A stretch of 64,000 bases of DNA from Rhodosorus marinus (taxonomy: Eukaryota > Rhodophyta > Stylonematophyceae > Stylonematales > Stylonemataceae). A program made the translations under genes and the position numbers. Below are positions 1 to 10,743 of the stretch, piece by piece (position 1 is the stretch's first letter; every line of letters starts with the position of its first letter). The stretch spans positions 3,038,001-3,102,000 of the forward strand of contig JAMWBK010000003.1 of NCBI GenBank assembly GCA_029953675.1, given 5' to 3'. A model generated the notes under the pieces. The model saw only the letters and a list, made by a program, of their open reading frames with translations, made no database searches and was not told the origin of the DNA.

Positions 1-1
1 A

Positions 2-714
2 ACTTCCTGGGGATTGAAATATGTTGTAATAACCTCTGTGGATCGGGATGACTACGAGGACGGAGGATCTGCTCATATTGCGAAGACAGTTAAGGAGATG
101 AAAAAGCGTCAGAGCGACCTTCTGATTGAGGTTTTAGCCCCTGACTTTCGGGGTAGTTTGAAGGATGTTGAGAAGGTAGCCGGTTGCGGGTTGGATGTGT
201 ATGCCCACAATTTGGAAACAGTGGAAAGATTGCAGAGAGCTGTGCGGGACTATCGCGCGGGGTACAAGCAGAGTCTGAAAACATTGGAAGCGGCGAAGTC
301 ACACGCACCGCATGTGGTAACGAAAACCTCGTTGATGCTCGGTGTGGGTGAGAGCCATGAAGAAATCAGACAAACAATGCGTGATTTGCGAGATTGTGGG
401 GTGGAAGTGGTCACGTTCGGACAATATCTGCGCCCAAGCAAGCGCCATCTTAAAGTAGAGCAGTGGGTCCCTCCGCATGAGTTCGAAATGTGGCAACAAG
501 AAGGCGAACAAATGGGTTTCCGGTAAGTAGAGCATTCAATTCGGAATGAGTAGATTGCCCGCTGGACTCTTTAGCAGGAAGGTCTCATTGTCTTATACGT
601 CCCTTTAGGTATGTGGCGTCTGGTCCGCTCGTTCGAAGCTCCTATAAGGCTGGAGAGTTTTATTTGTCCGCGCTCGTGAAAGAGAGGCAAAAGCAGATGC
701 TTCAGGCGGCATGA
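2..714 (+). CDS. lipA: Lipoyl synthase, C-terminal part (5' end outside window)
   Basis: Radical-SAM enzyme that inserts two sulfurs into octanoyl groups on lipoyl domains of 2-oxoacid dehydrogenases and the glycine cleavage system, in mitochondria or plastids. Exons 2-522 and 609-714; the intron is gtaag...ttag and splits an Arg codon. The visible 208 residues start at [17 protein letters not shown], the family block after the radical-SAM cysteines, which therefore lie upstream of the window. Also visible are [20 protein letters not shown] and the terminal block [20 protein letters not shown], which is completed only by splicing. An ORF call ending at 526 would lose this last block. No plastid or mitochondrial assignment is possible without the N-terminus. 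The identity is very secure. Confidence 0.95.
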
Positions 715-955
715 CAGGGAACTTTAAGAGTGTGTTTTTTTAGTTTAGAACGTGAGACTGCGACCCATGCACTCTGTATCTTCCCAAGGCAAGGTTTGAG
801 GCGAAAGCAGGACGAATAAGCTTTCCGGCTGGCTTGCATAATTAAAATGATCCTATTGATACTTTTAACTTGATATGTCCCTTCCAAGCTCGCGCCGTGA
901 CAAGGCTCTAGTGACGGTGTACATCTCGAGGCGCGGTCTTTTTTTTTTAATCCTT

Positions 956-2071
956 CTATTGCGTCAATTCTGCCCCTCTTTCTCGCTTCCGTTCAAAGTA
1001 CCTGACCACCTGAGGAGGCGGAGCATCCACCCATTCATCCTCATAGCCGTGTTCTCTTTCCCAGGCTTCCTGGAGCAGCTTTACCAGGCCACTCTGAGCG
1101 TCGAAGCTGGTGCCGATGTTTTCTCGGAAGCATATGCGGTACTCAAATGTGTTTTCCTCAGTGGTCACTCGAATATCAAGACCGAGCCTATCCAACGACA
1201 CCACGGACGCGGTGAAGGTGTCCTCGATACCACAGAATATAGTACACAAGCGCCTCATGTCCTCTGAGCCAGAAGAATTTAGCCTGTCAATGAGCTTCGT
1301 CGCTTCAAAAGCAATAGGATCCGGTTCCGCTTTCGTATAATCTTCCATTGGTACCCACGTCGCGGCAACTCCAAAACCTCCTACGAAGTAGACATCCTCT
1401 ACCTCCATTCTGTAAAAGTGGAAGGCTTCTGCATACGTAAGAGCCTCCTTGGCGTGTGGATGCCTCTCGACGAAGAAATCAACAAGTTCTTCCAGATCCA
1501 CACGGGAAACGCGCTCGACCGAGCCGATGAGGGTGGCTCTTCCCCCAGATTGTCCGGAGCTGGTTGGCGGCTGACAGAAGAGGGAAATCTTATTATGCTT
1601 TTTCAGATTGCCCGTATGAGCCGCACTATTCGCAAGGAGCATGATAGGTCTACCATCTTGGTCCAATATGTAGTCAACGTGAGAGCCAAAGGGAACACCG
1701 TCGTGTCTAACAGACGAGGTGCACAAGGTACCCTAACATAAGAACAAGCGGAGCCAAAATATCTCAGAAAAATCCAAGAACATACACCATCGTCTAATTG
1801 CTTAAAATATCCGACTTACCGTTGAGCACGTATTCACAACGGTTCTCGCACGTTCACCAAGAGAAAGCTGGTACGTTGGGCTGTCACCCTCACTTTCCCC
1901 CTTATGATGTTCAATCACAACATGCGAATTCGTTCTCGAATTCTCAGCTGACATCGCAGTCCTCCATCTTCTCCTCGCCAACCCTTCACCCTTGGCAGAT
2001 CTCACACTCCCGCCAGTCGCAGATACCCCGACAAACCCAATCACATCCATCCTCACCTCCCCCCAAAGCAA
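956..2071 (-). CDS. FMN-binding split-barrel protein (HugZ/PNPOx-like) with DUF2470-like tail
   Basis: Exons 2071-1820 and 1732-956 give 342 residues; the intron (gtaagt...gttag) lies between codons. Splicing creates ...NTCST/GTLCTSS, the usual start of the split-barrel fold. Residues about 75-230 carry FGSHVDYILDQDGRP and LLANSAAHTGNLKKH, typical of the pyridoxamine-phosphate-oxidase-like/HugZ superfamily. Residues about 245-325 resemble DUF2470. Plants have related plastid proteins: one binds glutamyl-tRNA reductase, and HugZ-like ones degrade haem. The Arg-rich N-terminus could be a transit peptide, but the start at 2071 is only the first in-frame Met. The flavin or haem role is inferred from the family. 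A minisatellite lies just upstream. Confidence 0.85.
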
Positions 2072-2109
2072 CTAATTCACAACGCCTCCAAAACCCCACC
2101 CCCCCAACT

Positions 2110-2292
2110 AAACCAACAAAAAAAACGTATCCAACAATTCTCCTACGTTCCCTCCAATCCCCCCACCAAAAAAAACGTATCCAACAATTCTCCTACGTTC
2201 CCTCCAATCCCCCAACAAAAAAAACGTATCCAACAATTCTCCTACGTTCCATCCAACTGTTCTCCTACGTTCCCTCCCAACCCAAACATTTC
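2110..2292. repeat. 50-bp minisatellite, about three copies
   Basis: The core acgtatccaacaattctcct recurs starting at 2125, 2175 and 2224 (spacings 50 and 49), followed by a truncated unit to about 2290. Units are nearly identical and separated by A-runs and C-rich linkers. It lies directly upstream of the 2071 start of the minus-strand FMN-protein gene, so it could sit in its promoter or 5' UTR. Both strands stay open through the repeat, but the peptides are repeats themselves and match nothing I know. Confidence 0.9.
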
Positions 2293-4742
2293 TCCAACAC
2301 CAAATTCCCCTAAGCATCCCTATCCTTCTTCTTCCCCAAAACCCGAACCCCCACACACATAGCTCCCCACAAAACTTTCTACTACTTTCACCAAAATCAA
2401 TATAAAATCTTCTAAAACACAAAACTTTTACCCATGGAGATTCCGTTTAATATACCAATTGAGATGGTTTTCCTGTTGCCTAAGCATCTCCGCAAAACCC
2501 CTCACCGACGGTCACAAAACACCAAAAAACTTCCCATACCATCCCTCGGGCTTCCCCAAAAAGGTTTTAAAGGTTTTTAAACGTCACCTACTTTTATTTA
2601 TATTGATTGATTGAATATTTATTATTATATATTTTATTTCCATTTGGTTCTTATATAGACTGAATGAACAGATGATGGTTAAATACTTTTGTTGCTGTTC
2701 TCGAGGACGTGGTATACTGAGTCAGTCCAAATTGGAATTAAAATATGTAATAATATCCTTATTTCAGTCATTTACCAAACTGCGTCAGCGAGATTTTTTT
2801 TTTTGGATGTCCACGGGATTCTGTTACCGCGTGGGATAATCTTGATTTGTTTAATAAATAGTTGATACTATAATATTTATCGAATTTATTTTTCTTTATT
2901 GTTGTAATTTGGTATTTGAGAGGTATATCTATTTTTTAAATTTTATACGAACTAATTCACTGTTATTATTTAAATAAAAAGAGGGTATTGATATGAAATA
3001 TTTAAAAACAGTACATGGAAGAGTAATTTTAGAGAAGCCTTCACGAAAATTAAGTCTAAAGGATAATATTTTATTCATAAAATGTTTGTTTCTTACGGGG
3101 CTGGGAGAGCAGTTGTCAATCTCATCGGCACTTTTTGCGGTGCCATCCGGGATGGGGATGCTCTTCTGAAGATGTCTGCGAAAGTCTTGACGAAGTTTTC
3201 TGCTAGTTAGGCGGTTAGGCAAAAACTACAGAGGCTTACAACATAGATATTTGGAACCCACCCTCGAAGCAGATTGAGGGGGGGGCCGGGTGAAATTCGC
3301 TCTTTAGGTCCGGTCAAAGAGGACTCTGCCTGTGGAGTTGCTTATAGTCTTCGCGGCTTGGAACTCGAGAAAATGGGCCTCAGAATCGAAAAAGGGAGTT
3401 TCGCCCTGTGGACGTCGCCAGTGGTTCACACTGCTTTGACACAAAGATAGCTAGAAACGACGGTTTCGCCAAACGGCAGCGATTGATTTCCAGACCTGGA
3501 ACTTTTTAGTTATTTACTGTGCAATAGTTATAGACACCAAAGGCTCGGAAATTCCAGACCTGGAAATCAATCTCTTGGAGTGAGAGACCTTTCGGGGCCC
3601 TCGATCTCTCCGCGAAAGCAAGCTGCTTTGTATTAGCCGAGGCAGTGCTTTCAACTGCTTTCACAGTCTGTTAGAAAAAAACAACCCAGTATGGCCTGGT
3701 TCACGCACTGCCAACTGCTACGCCTATCTGTGTATCATGTGGTGCATTTGCTCGCACTAAATGTGTACCCGTGATCGCGCTCGTGGCTACCGGCGTTTGT
3801 TTCCGCCAGTCTGACAATGGGTCATCATGGGGTTGTTGATAAAACTTCTGAATCAATTCGGCACCGGCGACCGTCAGCTGAAGATATGAGAGTTATCGCC
3901 GTTCGCAGGATTTTGCTGTCCCTGGAGATTGTCCCAAGACAATTTCAAGCATTGGATGTTGCAAGTTTAGCATTATCAGAAAATCTGGCTGACGGAAAGA
4001 CCAATCTGAGAAGAAGGCAAGCAAGAGCGCTTACTCTGCATGACACTTGATCTTCACCCCAGCTTGCTCTACTGCGAGGACGTCAAAGGCCGTGCCATGC
4101 GTATCACCAAAGTTTGACACAAGCGAGCTTTCAAGCAGACCGCGCCATCCGATTTCACTGAGAACTCCGAGCTCGCCATCCGCAAACCTTCTAAACCTCG
4201 TTTCCAATAAGAAAAACACTACATTCTGGTCAGCAAACAGACGAAGCCGTCCTCAAGCGCGTTCTTGTGAGGTCACCTACAACTCTGCGCTTATGTGCAC
4301 ATCCGAGCTTGTGCCACCACCTACATCATCACCCATTAAAACATTCAAACCCTCGACGAGTACAGAAACCCTTCTTTTCCACCTCAAACCCCTTCGTGCA
4401 TAGGCATTTCAATAACTCTCATGGGGACAGGCGTTACAAAGATGATCAAACAACTGAGCGGATGAAGAAGACGATTCCCCCGCCGAAGAGACGTTAACCG
4501 TGACACTCAAAATTTGCCAAAGATTCCATAAAAAATCAATCACGAAACGCAATTCTACGGCCGTGGCTGAAAATCCTTCTTGATAAGTGGATTGGTCGAT
4601 CTAGTTGGGAGGAGGATGGTCAGGCGATCCTGTTGATGGACACCCTAAAGCTCTTTCCTTTCCAGGGTTGAATAAGGACTCTCCTGTCAAGTTGCTTACG
4701 TTTTCCCTTCATCAGTCGATCGTGAGAGAAGGCACGCTAAGG
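2293..4742. other. Intergenic spacer, AT-rich, no firm gene
   Basis: 2440-3240 is strongly AT-rich with A/T runs. The frame at 2929-3222 (-) has no recognisable motif and biased Lys/Asn/Ile content. 3240-3800 holds an inverted repeat. A frame at 4031-4219 (-) reads like a real last exon: it opens after a plausible gaatgtag acceptor and contains RFADGELGVLSEIGW and SNFGDTHGTAFDVLAVEQ before a stop at 4031. I could not find its upstream exons or name the protein. The plus-strand frames at 3817-4497 look like shadows. Confidence 0.4.
3481..3572. repeat. Imperfect inverted repeat, 21-nt arms
   Basis: gattgatttccagacctgga at 3481-3500 (plus one more a at 3501) pairs with ttccagacctggaaatcaat at 3552-3571 (plus c at 3572). 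The arms are 21 nt with 19 matches; the mismatches are the two central bases of ccagacctgg, which is itself almost palindromic. The loop is about 50 nt. It could form a hairpin or be the remains of a small transposable element. No function is shown. Confidence 0.75.
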
Positions 4743-5991
4743 ATGGCGTTCGTTCAGCCGAACTTTTTCGCGTTTAAGATTGCGCATAGGACAAGTCCTC
4801 CTCGAAACCGGGCTTGGTTTGGGAGAGTGAGAGTGAACCGCGAAGAAGGCAGGCGATGGTAAGTTACCTTACCAGAAGCTAGCGGCGGCTTTTGAGGTCA
4901 ATCTGATTCGCTGAGTACTGGGCCGGCTGGAACAGGGACTTGGAGCTCGTGAGCCCTTGTAAGATCAACCTGTTCCTGAGGATTATAAGAAAACGGGAGG
5001 ATGGATACCACGAGCTTGCTTCCATGTTCCAAGCAATTTCTCTACACGATGATCTTTTGTTCGACGTTCTTCCCGACGATGCTGAAGGGGATCAGCTTGA
5101 ATGTGAGGACCCTAATGTGCCGCTTGATAGGAACAATCTGGTTTTAAAAGCCATCGATGTGTTTAGAAAGCGTACCGGAAGGACGGAGAAGTTCAGGGTG
5201 AAGCTAAACAAGCGGGTGCCAGTTCAAGCCGGTTTAGGAGGAGGTTCTGCAAACGCCGCCACTGCACTTTGGGGCGTTAACCAACTATGTGGAAAGATCG
5301 CAACCAACGAAGAGCTCGCTGATTACGGAGCCGAGATCGGATCAGATATTTCTTTCTTCTTCTCTCTAGGTACTGCTTATTGTACAGGACGTGGAGAGGT
5401 CAGTACTCTCGACAACACAGTTACTATATCTGCTCTGAAGGACGCTCAATCGAATTCTTTTGTTTGAATCCCTTACGTTAATAGAAACTCGAAAACGTTT
5501 CAGAACTAATGCCGACTTCGCTCTATATCATCAAGCCCAAGGAGGGCCTATCGACAGGGGAGGTTTTCAAAAACCTGGTAAGGAATTCCTCACTTCCTCA
5601 TGTCGCAGAACGAAAGCCAGTGAGTATAGCTTATCCCGATACGTCCCGGACGATATAGGACATCGCGTCAATAGAAGATCGCGATCCGTTGAAGCTAAAG
5701 GAGAAATTGGAGCAGGAAAGCATCTACACTGCTGAGTTTGTGAACGACCTTGAAGTGCCGTCGTTCAAACTGTGTCCGAAGCTCGCAGACATCAAACAGG
5801 CTAGTGAAGAAGCTGGCTTCAAAGTGGTCCTCATGAGCGGTTCTGGTACATCTTTCTTCTGCCTGGGAGAGCCACATCGAGACTTCGTGGAAATTTTCGA
5901 AGAGCGTATGAAAGAGCTCTTCAACGTCGACATTTATCAAACCAGATTTCTTAATCGAAAGGACGCAGATCATTGGTATTTACAGTCATAG
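4743..5991 (+). CDS. ispE: 4-diphosphocytidyl-2-C-methyl-D-erythritol kinase (IspE/CMK)
   Basis: Phosphorylates CDP-methylerythritol with ATP, the fourth step of the plastid MEP pathway to isoprenoids. Exons 4743-4858, 4936-5398, 5485-5577 and 5659-5991 (all GT-AG) give 334 residues. GHMP-kinase hallmarks: SPCKINLFLRI at about residue 45, the ATP loop VQAGLGGGSANAATALW at about 136-152, GSDISFFFSLGTAYCTGRGE, and the C-terminal MSGSGTSFF at about 283. Exon 3 supplies IIKPKEGLSTGEVFKNL, which ordinary ORF calling misses because the reading frame changes at each intron. The first 40 residues are rich in Arg and Phe and lack acidic residues early on, as expected of a plastid transit peptide. Start chosen at the ATG that leads into this leader. 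Confidence 0.96.
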
Positions 5992-6566
5992 GAAGAAGAA
6001 GAAAACTGATACAGATCTTTTGTTTTTTGTTTCTCCTGGTGGTTTCCTCAACTATACATTGCAGATTCTCTACTCGTTCTCCATGTTCAAGGCTGGATGA
6101 GCTGGTGTATGGCGACCTTACCAGACAACGACCCCAGCTAGAATATTAACTTTAACTTGTGCTTCATGAAGAGAGGGCTAGCTGGAGCTTTTCCAACCAG
6201 GACTTTTCCCACCTTCGGAAAACGATTGTTGAACATGGGGAGACGAGCATCGACGCGCATCCTGTCCAACACGAACCAAAGACCCACAAGCATGTAAGAA
6301 ACCACGAACATCACGTCGTTCAATCCGCTAGTCCAGCCAACCGTGGTTGAGAGCTCAGTGCCTTAAAAGTTATCTCATTCGCTTCCCACGAATGGGAAGC
6401 GTCCGAAGTCTAACATGCAAATTCTTAAGGTATTCCTCATCAGCGCCCTCCTAGAAACCGTTTATCTACAATTCCAGGGTACTTACCAGTATGCAAGGAT
6501 TCAACCCTTGCAAATGAGCGGTTAGCTCGAAAGTGTTGTCAGTTTGGACGCGCCCAGTTAGTGATT
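5992..6566. other. Spacer with possible extra 3' exons of the coiled-coil gene
   Basis: 3' ends converge here. On the minus strand, 6138-6323 is an open frame with a hydrophobic run (VMFVVSYMLVGLWFVL) preceded by a possible acceptor (ggctggactag). A frame ending in QGLNPCIL runs into a good donor (gtaagt) near 6485. These might be alternative or additional exons of the minus-strand coiled-coil gene, or a separate short gene. I could not settle the splicing. Confidence 0.3.
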
Positions 6567-8345
6567 TCAGATTACGGACATTCTTCTGCTACGAGCCTGT
6601 TTGCGCTGTTCATTCTGGTCAGAGACTTCAAGGACGAGTCTTGAGAGCTCTCTGAGCTCAGGGAGTTTGGAAAGCGTTGACCAATGTCTCTTCACCTCCT
6701 TCTTCGCAAGCTCCCACTTCTCGGTCAAGTCTGCCATTGTGGTATCGGCCCTCTCCTTGTACCGCCTTGCGAATGCCTTGTACTGCTCGACCTGCTCCTT
6801 CATGTTCTTAATCTCTTGGTCCTTGGAATTCTCGTCTTCCATCTCCGCCTTGGCTCGAAGGCTTTCGTTGTCGTTCTCAAGGATCTTCTGCTTAAAGTGG
6901 GACCTCTTCAGGTCGCCCTCTAGCTCCGTCAACTTCTTCTTTAGTGCACTAATCTCTTCGTCGTTCCGAGGTGCAGACCGGTTGCGCTCATTTTCAGATT
7001 CGATTTCCACGAGCCTATCACTCAAGCTCTTCAAGTCACCAACTAGTCTCTTGTTCTCAGAAGCCAGTTTCTTGATATTCTCAGAGGAGGATTCCCTCAA
7101 ACGTCTCTCTCTCTCTAGTTCCTCTTTTTTCGCGACGATCTCGCGCCTTGCGGTCTCGATAGCAGAGTTGTGCTGACGTCGCACTTCCTCCAAGGTGTTC
7201 TTCGCCAGATCCCTATCCGTCTCCAGCTGTCCCGTAGTTTCACGAAGGGTACGGCACTCTTGCTGGTGTAAGGCGGCCTTCTTCTCAGCGCTTTCAAGCT
7301 CCTCCCTCAACACTTCGACCTTCCTAGACACCTTTCTGTACGTCAGTTTCGACTCCTGCTCGGCCTTCCGGGATAAAACTTCCATTTTAGCCAACTTGGA
7401 CTTGAGCTCAACCATTTCTTCCGAAACTTGCGTCGAGTAGGCCTCCAATTCGTGCTTTTCCAAGTCAGAAAACTCAAGGAGGGAATCCAGCTCACTCCTC
7501 AGAAGGTCGTGCTTGCTTAAAGTCTCTTGCTCTTTGCTGGAATGATCGATAATCAACCCGATGGAAGTCACCATTGACTCCATTATTCCTTCAACGGAAG
7601 TCTGAATTAGTTGTTCTTCGGCGCACGCAAGTTGACACTCGAGGGCTCTGATTTTGGCACTTTCGTTTCCATGTTTGTCCTCTACAACAACAGCTGTCTC
7701 GATCATACTCATACTTGCATTTGGAATGGTCGTGTTATTGTTAACCATGCATTCGAGTGCAGCCAGTTCATTCGTCCGATTCTCGAGTTCCTCCGCCAAC
7801 CTTTTGTTCTCCTCGTCGAGATGAAGGAGTCGGTCCGTTTGCTTCGATATGCGCTTTAGGAGACCGCTCTTCATTTTTAACGCATCCATTGACTCATTTC
7901 TGATTACCTCCGCGTCTCTACGCAGCTCCTCAGCATCTCTGAGTTCGGCGATGGTCCTCTGAACTTTCAGTGCGTTCTCACGCGCCTCGAGATCTTTCCT
8001 CTCCAGAGAACTCATCAGTCGTTTGTAATCCTCCCTTCTCGCTTCCTCCGAAATCTGCATTTGGTTCAACTGGTCTTGAAGTATTCTTACTACTGGATTC
8101 TTCTCCTCACCTAAGCTCCCGTGTGCATCAGCCCTCTCCGGAGACTTGCCGAGAAGCTTTTGCTGACCCTGGACCACTCCTTTCACAACAATATTCTTCT
8201 TGAGCTCACCAGGAAATACTTTTCCCACCTCCAGACCAGGTAGCTTCGTTAATCGCGCTGGAGTCCATGCCTCACTATTGATAGTATTCTTCTCCAGAAC
8301 TCCCAACGGCTTCCTGCCACCCATCCCCACAGACATCGACTCCAT
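6567..8345 (-). CDS. Coiled-coil protein, 592 residues, unknown function
   Basis: One uninterrupted frame with Met-rich start ESMSVGMGGRKPLG. Residues 1-90 are mixed and basic, without predicted order. From about residue 90 to 575 the sequence is a nearly continuous heptad-type coiled coil rich in Glu, Lys, Leu and Arg (for example QLETDRDLAKNTLEEVRR), broken around 205-265. The last residues are basic (EQRKQARSRRMSVI). No catalytic motif, membrane span or zinc finger is visible. Length and pattern suit a cytoskeletal, centrosomal or Golgi tether, but coiled coils attract false matches, so I assign no family. The N-terminus is uncertain: a protein-like frame in another phase lies at 8390-8500, but no donor/acceptor pair joins it cleanly. 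Confidence 0.8.
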   Translation of the reverse strand: MESMSVGMGGRKPLGVLEKNTINSEAWTPARLTKLPGLEVGKVFPGELKKNIVVKGVVQGQQKLLGKSPERADAHGSLGEEKNPVVRILQDQLNQMQISEEARREDYKRLMSSLERKDLEARENALKVQRTIAELRDAEELRRDAEVIRNESMDALKMKSGLLKRISKQTDRLLHLDEENKRLAEELENRTNELAALECMVNNNTTIPNASMSMIETAVVVEDKHGNESAKIRALECQLACAEEQLIQTSVEGIMESMVTSIGLIIDHSSKEQETLSKHDLLRSELDSLLEFSDLEKHELEAYSTQVSEEMVELKSKLAKMEVLSRKAEQESKLTYRKVSRKVEVLREELESAEKKAALHQQECRTLRETTGQLETDRDLAKNTLEEVRRQHNSAIETARREIVAKKEELERERRLRESSSENIKKLASENKRLVGDLKSLSDRLVEIESENERNRSAPRNDEEISALKKKLTELEGDLKRSHFKQKILENDNESLRAKAEMEDENSKDQEIKNMKEQVEQYKAFARRYKERADTTMADLTEKWELAKKEVKRHWSTLSKLPELRELSRLVLEVSDQNEQRKQARSRRMSVI

Positions 8346-10743
8346 CCTCGGCTCTCAGAGATCTAGCCAGACCTGAAAACCCTGGTGTCGCTTTCAACAA
8401 AAGCCAAGCGATTCTTGTCTTCACTGACTTGGAGCTACTTGCTATGTATCCATACTCCTCCTCTTCGGTCATCGAAAATCGAACTGTTGAACCAGAGCCA
8501 GCCAGGTCCATTGCAAAATCATACGCCCATGGAGATCGCCGATTAATCCCATTTCCCTCTTTGACCCAAAAACCTCCATTTTTGTTCAAACATTTCAAAA
8601 ACCGAAATTGAAAATACGCAATATTTTAATTAAATTCTACTAGCAGAAACTAGCCGTTAAAACGGAGGCAATGGTCCGGACGGAGTTGCTAACCGCCGAG
8701 AGGATTTTGGGAAGAGAGCAAAATGGGAAGACGAACACGAGCAGTCGGGAAGTTGATATCTTAGAGTGAGCTAGATCTTTTCTTATGGGGAGGCTGGGTG
8801 GTGGGCGTTGGGTTTCTTGGGCGGACTCCTAGAAGCATTTGTGTGGCCGTAGCAACTTCCCGTTGGCTGTTTGCAACCCCACGTCGTGAGCTTTTCAGAA
8901 TCCGTGGCTGGTTAGGCAAGCGCAGAACGGTGAATTTACTAATAGAATCGATTCTTTTTGGGCTGAGAAGATGGTGTCGCACACTTTTGTCTTGGGAGCC
9001 CCTACGATCGTCGCTAAAGAACTTAATTCTCCCGAAGGACCTTCAGCGGGGGGTGGTATCAGCTGCTCCAGGGTGGACGGCCATCCTTGAGTCCCCAAGC
9101 GCAACGACCAGCACTCCTACTGGTCTGACGACGGTGGAGCGAGTGGACTTTCCCAACTTCCGAGGGTACGACAGGCGAAGGGCGATCTCACTAGGTGAGC
9201 TAGGGAATCTATGAGAAGCTTCCTGGCCACAGACTTCATTGATCTCTGCGAGGTTATTCCCATGGGGGAATAGCACCTACGGTCGAAGTACATTGCTTGG
9301 GCGAATATCTGAACCGAACACCCCCCACCGCCCCAAGAAAACAAGTCAAACACATCTTGCGCCAGACCCTGCAATGTTAAGAAAGAGAGCACAGCGTAGA
9401 TTTATTGGCTCAACTACCCGCGCAAGCTCCAGCTTCCGCTCAACCACCTTCAAGATCCCGAAATCTAGAGATGCTCCAACGATATCACAAGCATCTTGAA
9501 ATCTGTAATAGTCCACCACCCGCTGCATGCTTTGCAAAACGGTGATCAATAGATGTTGTAAGGCCTGCGGTACCGCTCAGGTATCCGCTGACGAAGCGTA
9601 CGCCTTACGGGAACACTTCCGCAGCAGATTCCGCTAGCTGGACACCCTTTCGCTCGTCCAGGATTCAACGCATCGAGAACTCCACGAACTCATCTTCCGG
9701 CCGGGCAGGGGGGGGGGGAGGGTCACTTTGGAATACCTGTATTTTCTTCAATAATTAAAAACGATGCATATTTTTTAGGGGTTAGCTTTCTAGGGAGAGG
9801 GGTCGAAGAGCGGGGCGTTATGCGCGCGATTGGAATGCGCTTTTGCCAATCGCTCATACGCGACACTGGTATAGGCGCTGCCTATTCCATGGAGGATCGA
9901 AACCCGGTATTGAGAGGATGGGAACCTACAGTGGCCTAACAAGCAAGACTCACTTCCATATCCGACCAGGGAGCGGTTCCAAGCCTCAAGGATATCTCGA
10001 GGGTGCGCTCGTTCTTCCTCCTCTTTCCGAGCAATCCGGTTTCTCGCAGCAGAAACGAACAACCTCATCAGCTTGCAAACTTCTCATCAACGTCTCACAC
10101 GTTGGCAAGTAATATGCCAGATCCATCCTTCCATCCAGTTCACCAACATCCAATTCCCATCCTAAGGTCATAACTGTCACCACTATTTTCGCCGCGAAGA
10201 AAATCCAAACAATGAAATGAACAAAAACTTCCTGCTGGTTCCAAACCGCGAAAAACGGACACTTAACTCAAGTTGAACCAGAAAAAAAATCACAAAGTAC
10301 AAATGTTTTCAAAGCGTCCTATGAATCAATCTAAATAAAAGATTGATAAATTTAATTATTATTGTAAAGAATAAATAATCAGTCAATATTTGTTAACGGT
10401 TAGAAATTGTAGGTGACGCTTAAAATGGTTTGATCGAAATAGATTTTGGCGGTGAATCGCGGCGGGAAGGGGGGGTGCTAAGGAGAGCACGCAGGGTGGG
10501 CAGGACTTGGGGGGATGGTTGGACGGGGTAGAGGGTTTTTTTGTGGGTAGGTTGAAGTTGAGGTTTAGTAAGCCTTCTGAATGTGAGTTGGAAGAAGGTA
10601 GAAGACGAATGTTGTCTTCTTTCTTCTTTTGGATCGGAGAAGTTTTTAGTTCGTAGAATTTTTTTTGTTTATCTTTTTGAGGTTGGAAAAGGTTTGGGGC
10701 CGAGGGGAGGGAGGGGGGCGGGTTTTTGTAATTTGAAGGCAAG
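8346..10743. other. Intergenic region with unassigned fragments
   Basis: No gene I can support. On the minus strand 9346-9549 reads protein-like (QRVVDYYRFQDACDIVGASL), and an upstream stretch near 9600-9650 (GVQLAESAAEVFP) ends at a good donor (gtaagg); the two could be exons of a small or broken gene, but I recognise no family. 9708-9720 is a G-run. 10380-10740 is G/T-rich leader sequence of the SR gene. The ORFs at 9790-10183 on both strands look random. Confidence 0.35.

Noticed and set aside
2110-2292. Possible CRISPR-like array
   Set aside because: Units are contiguous 50-bp tandem copies without unique spacers, in nuclear eukaryotic DNA.
6601-7440. Long plus-strand Ser/Leu-rich frames
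   Set aside because: Antisense shadows of the coiled-coil gene; Ser-rich from reverse-reading Glu/Lys codons.
9790-10183. Overlapping 65-92-codon frames on both strands
   Set aside because: No motif, no splice context and similar openness on both strands, as expected by chance.
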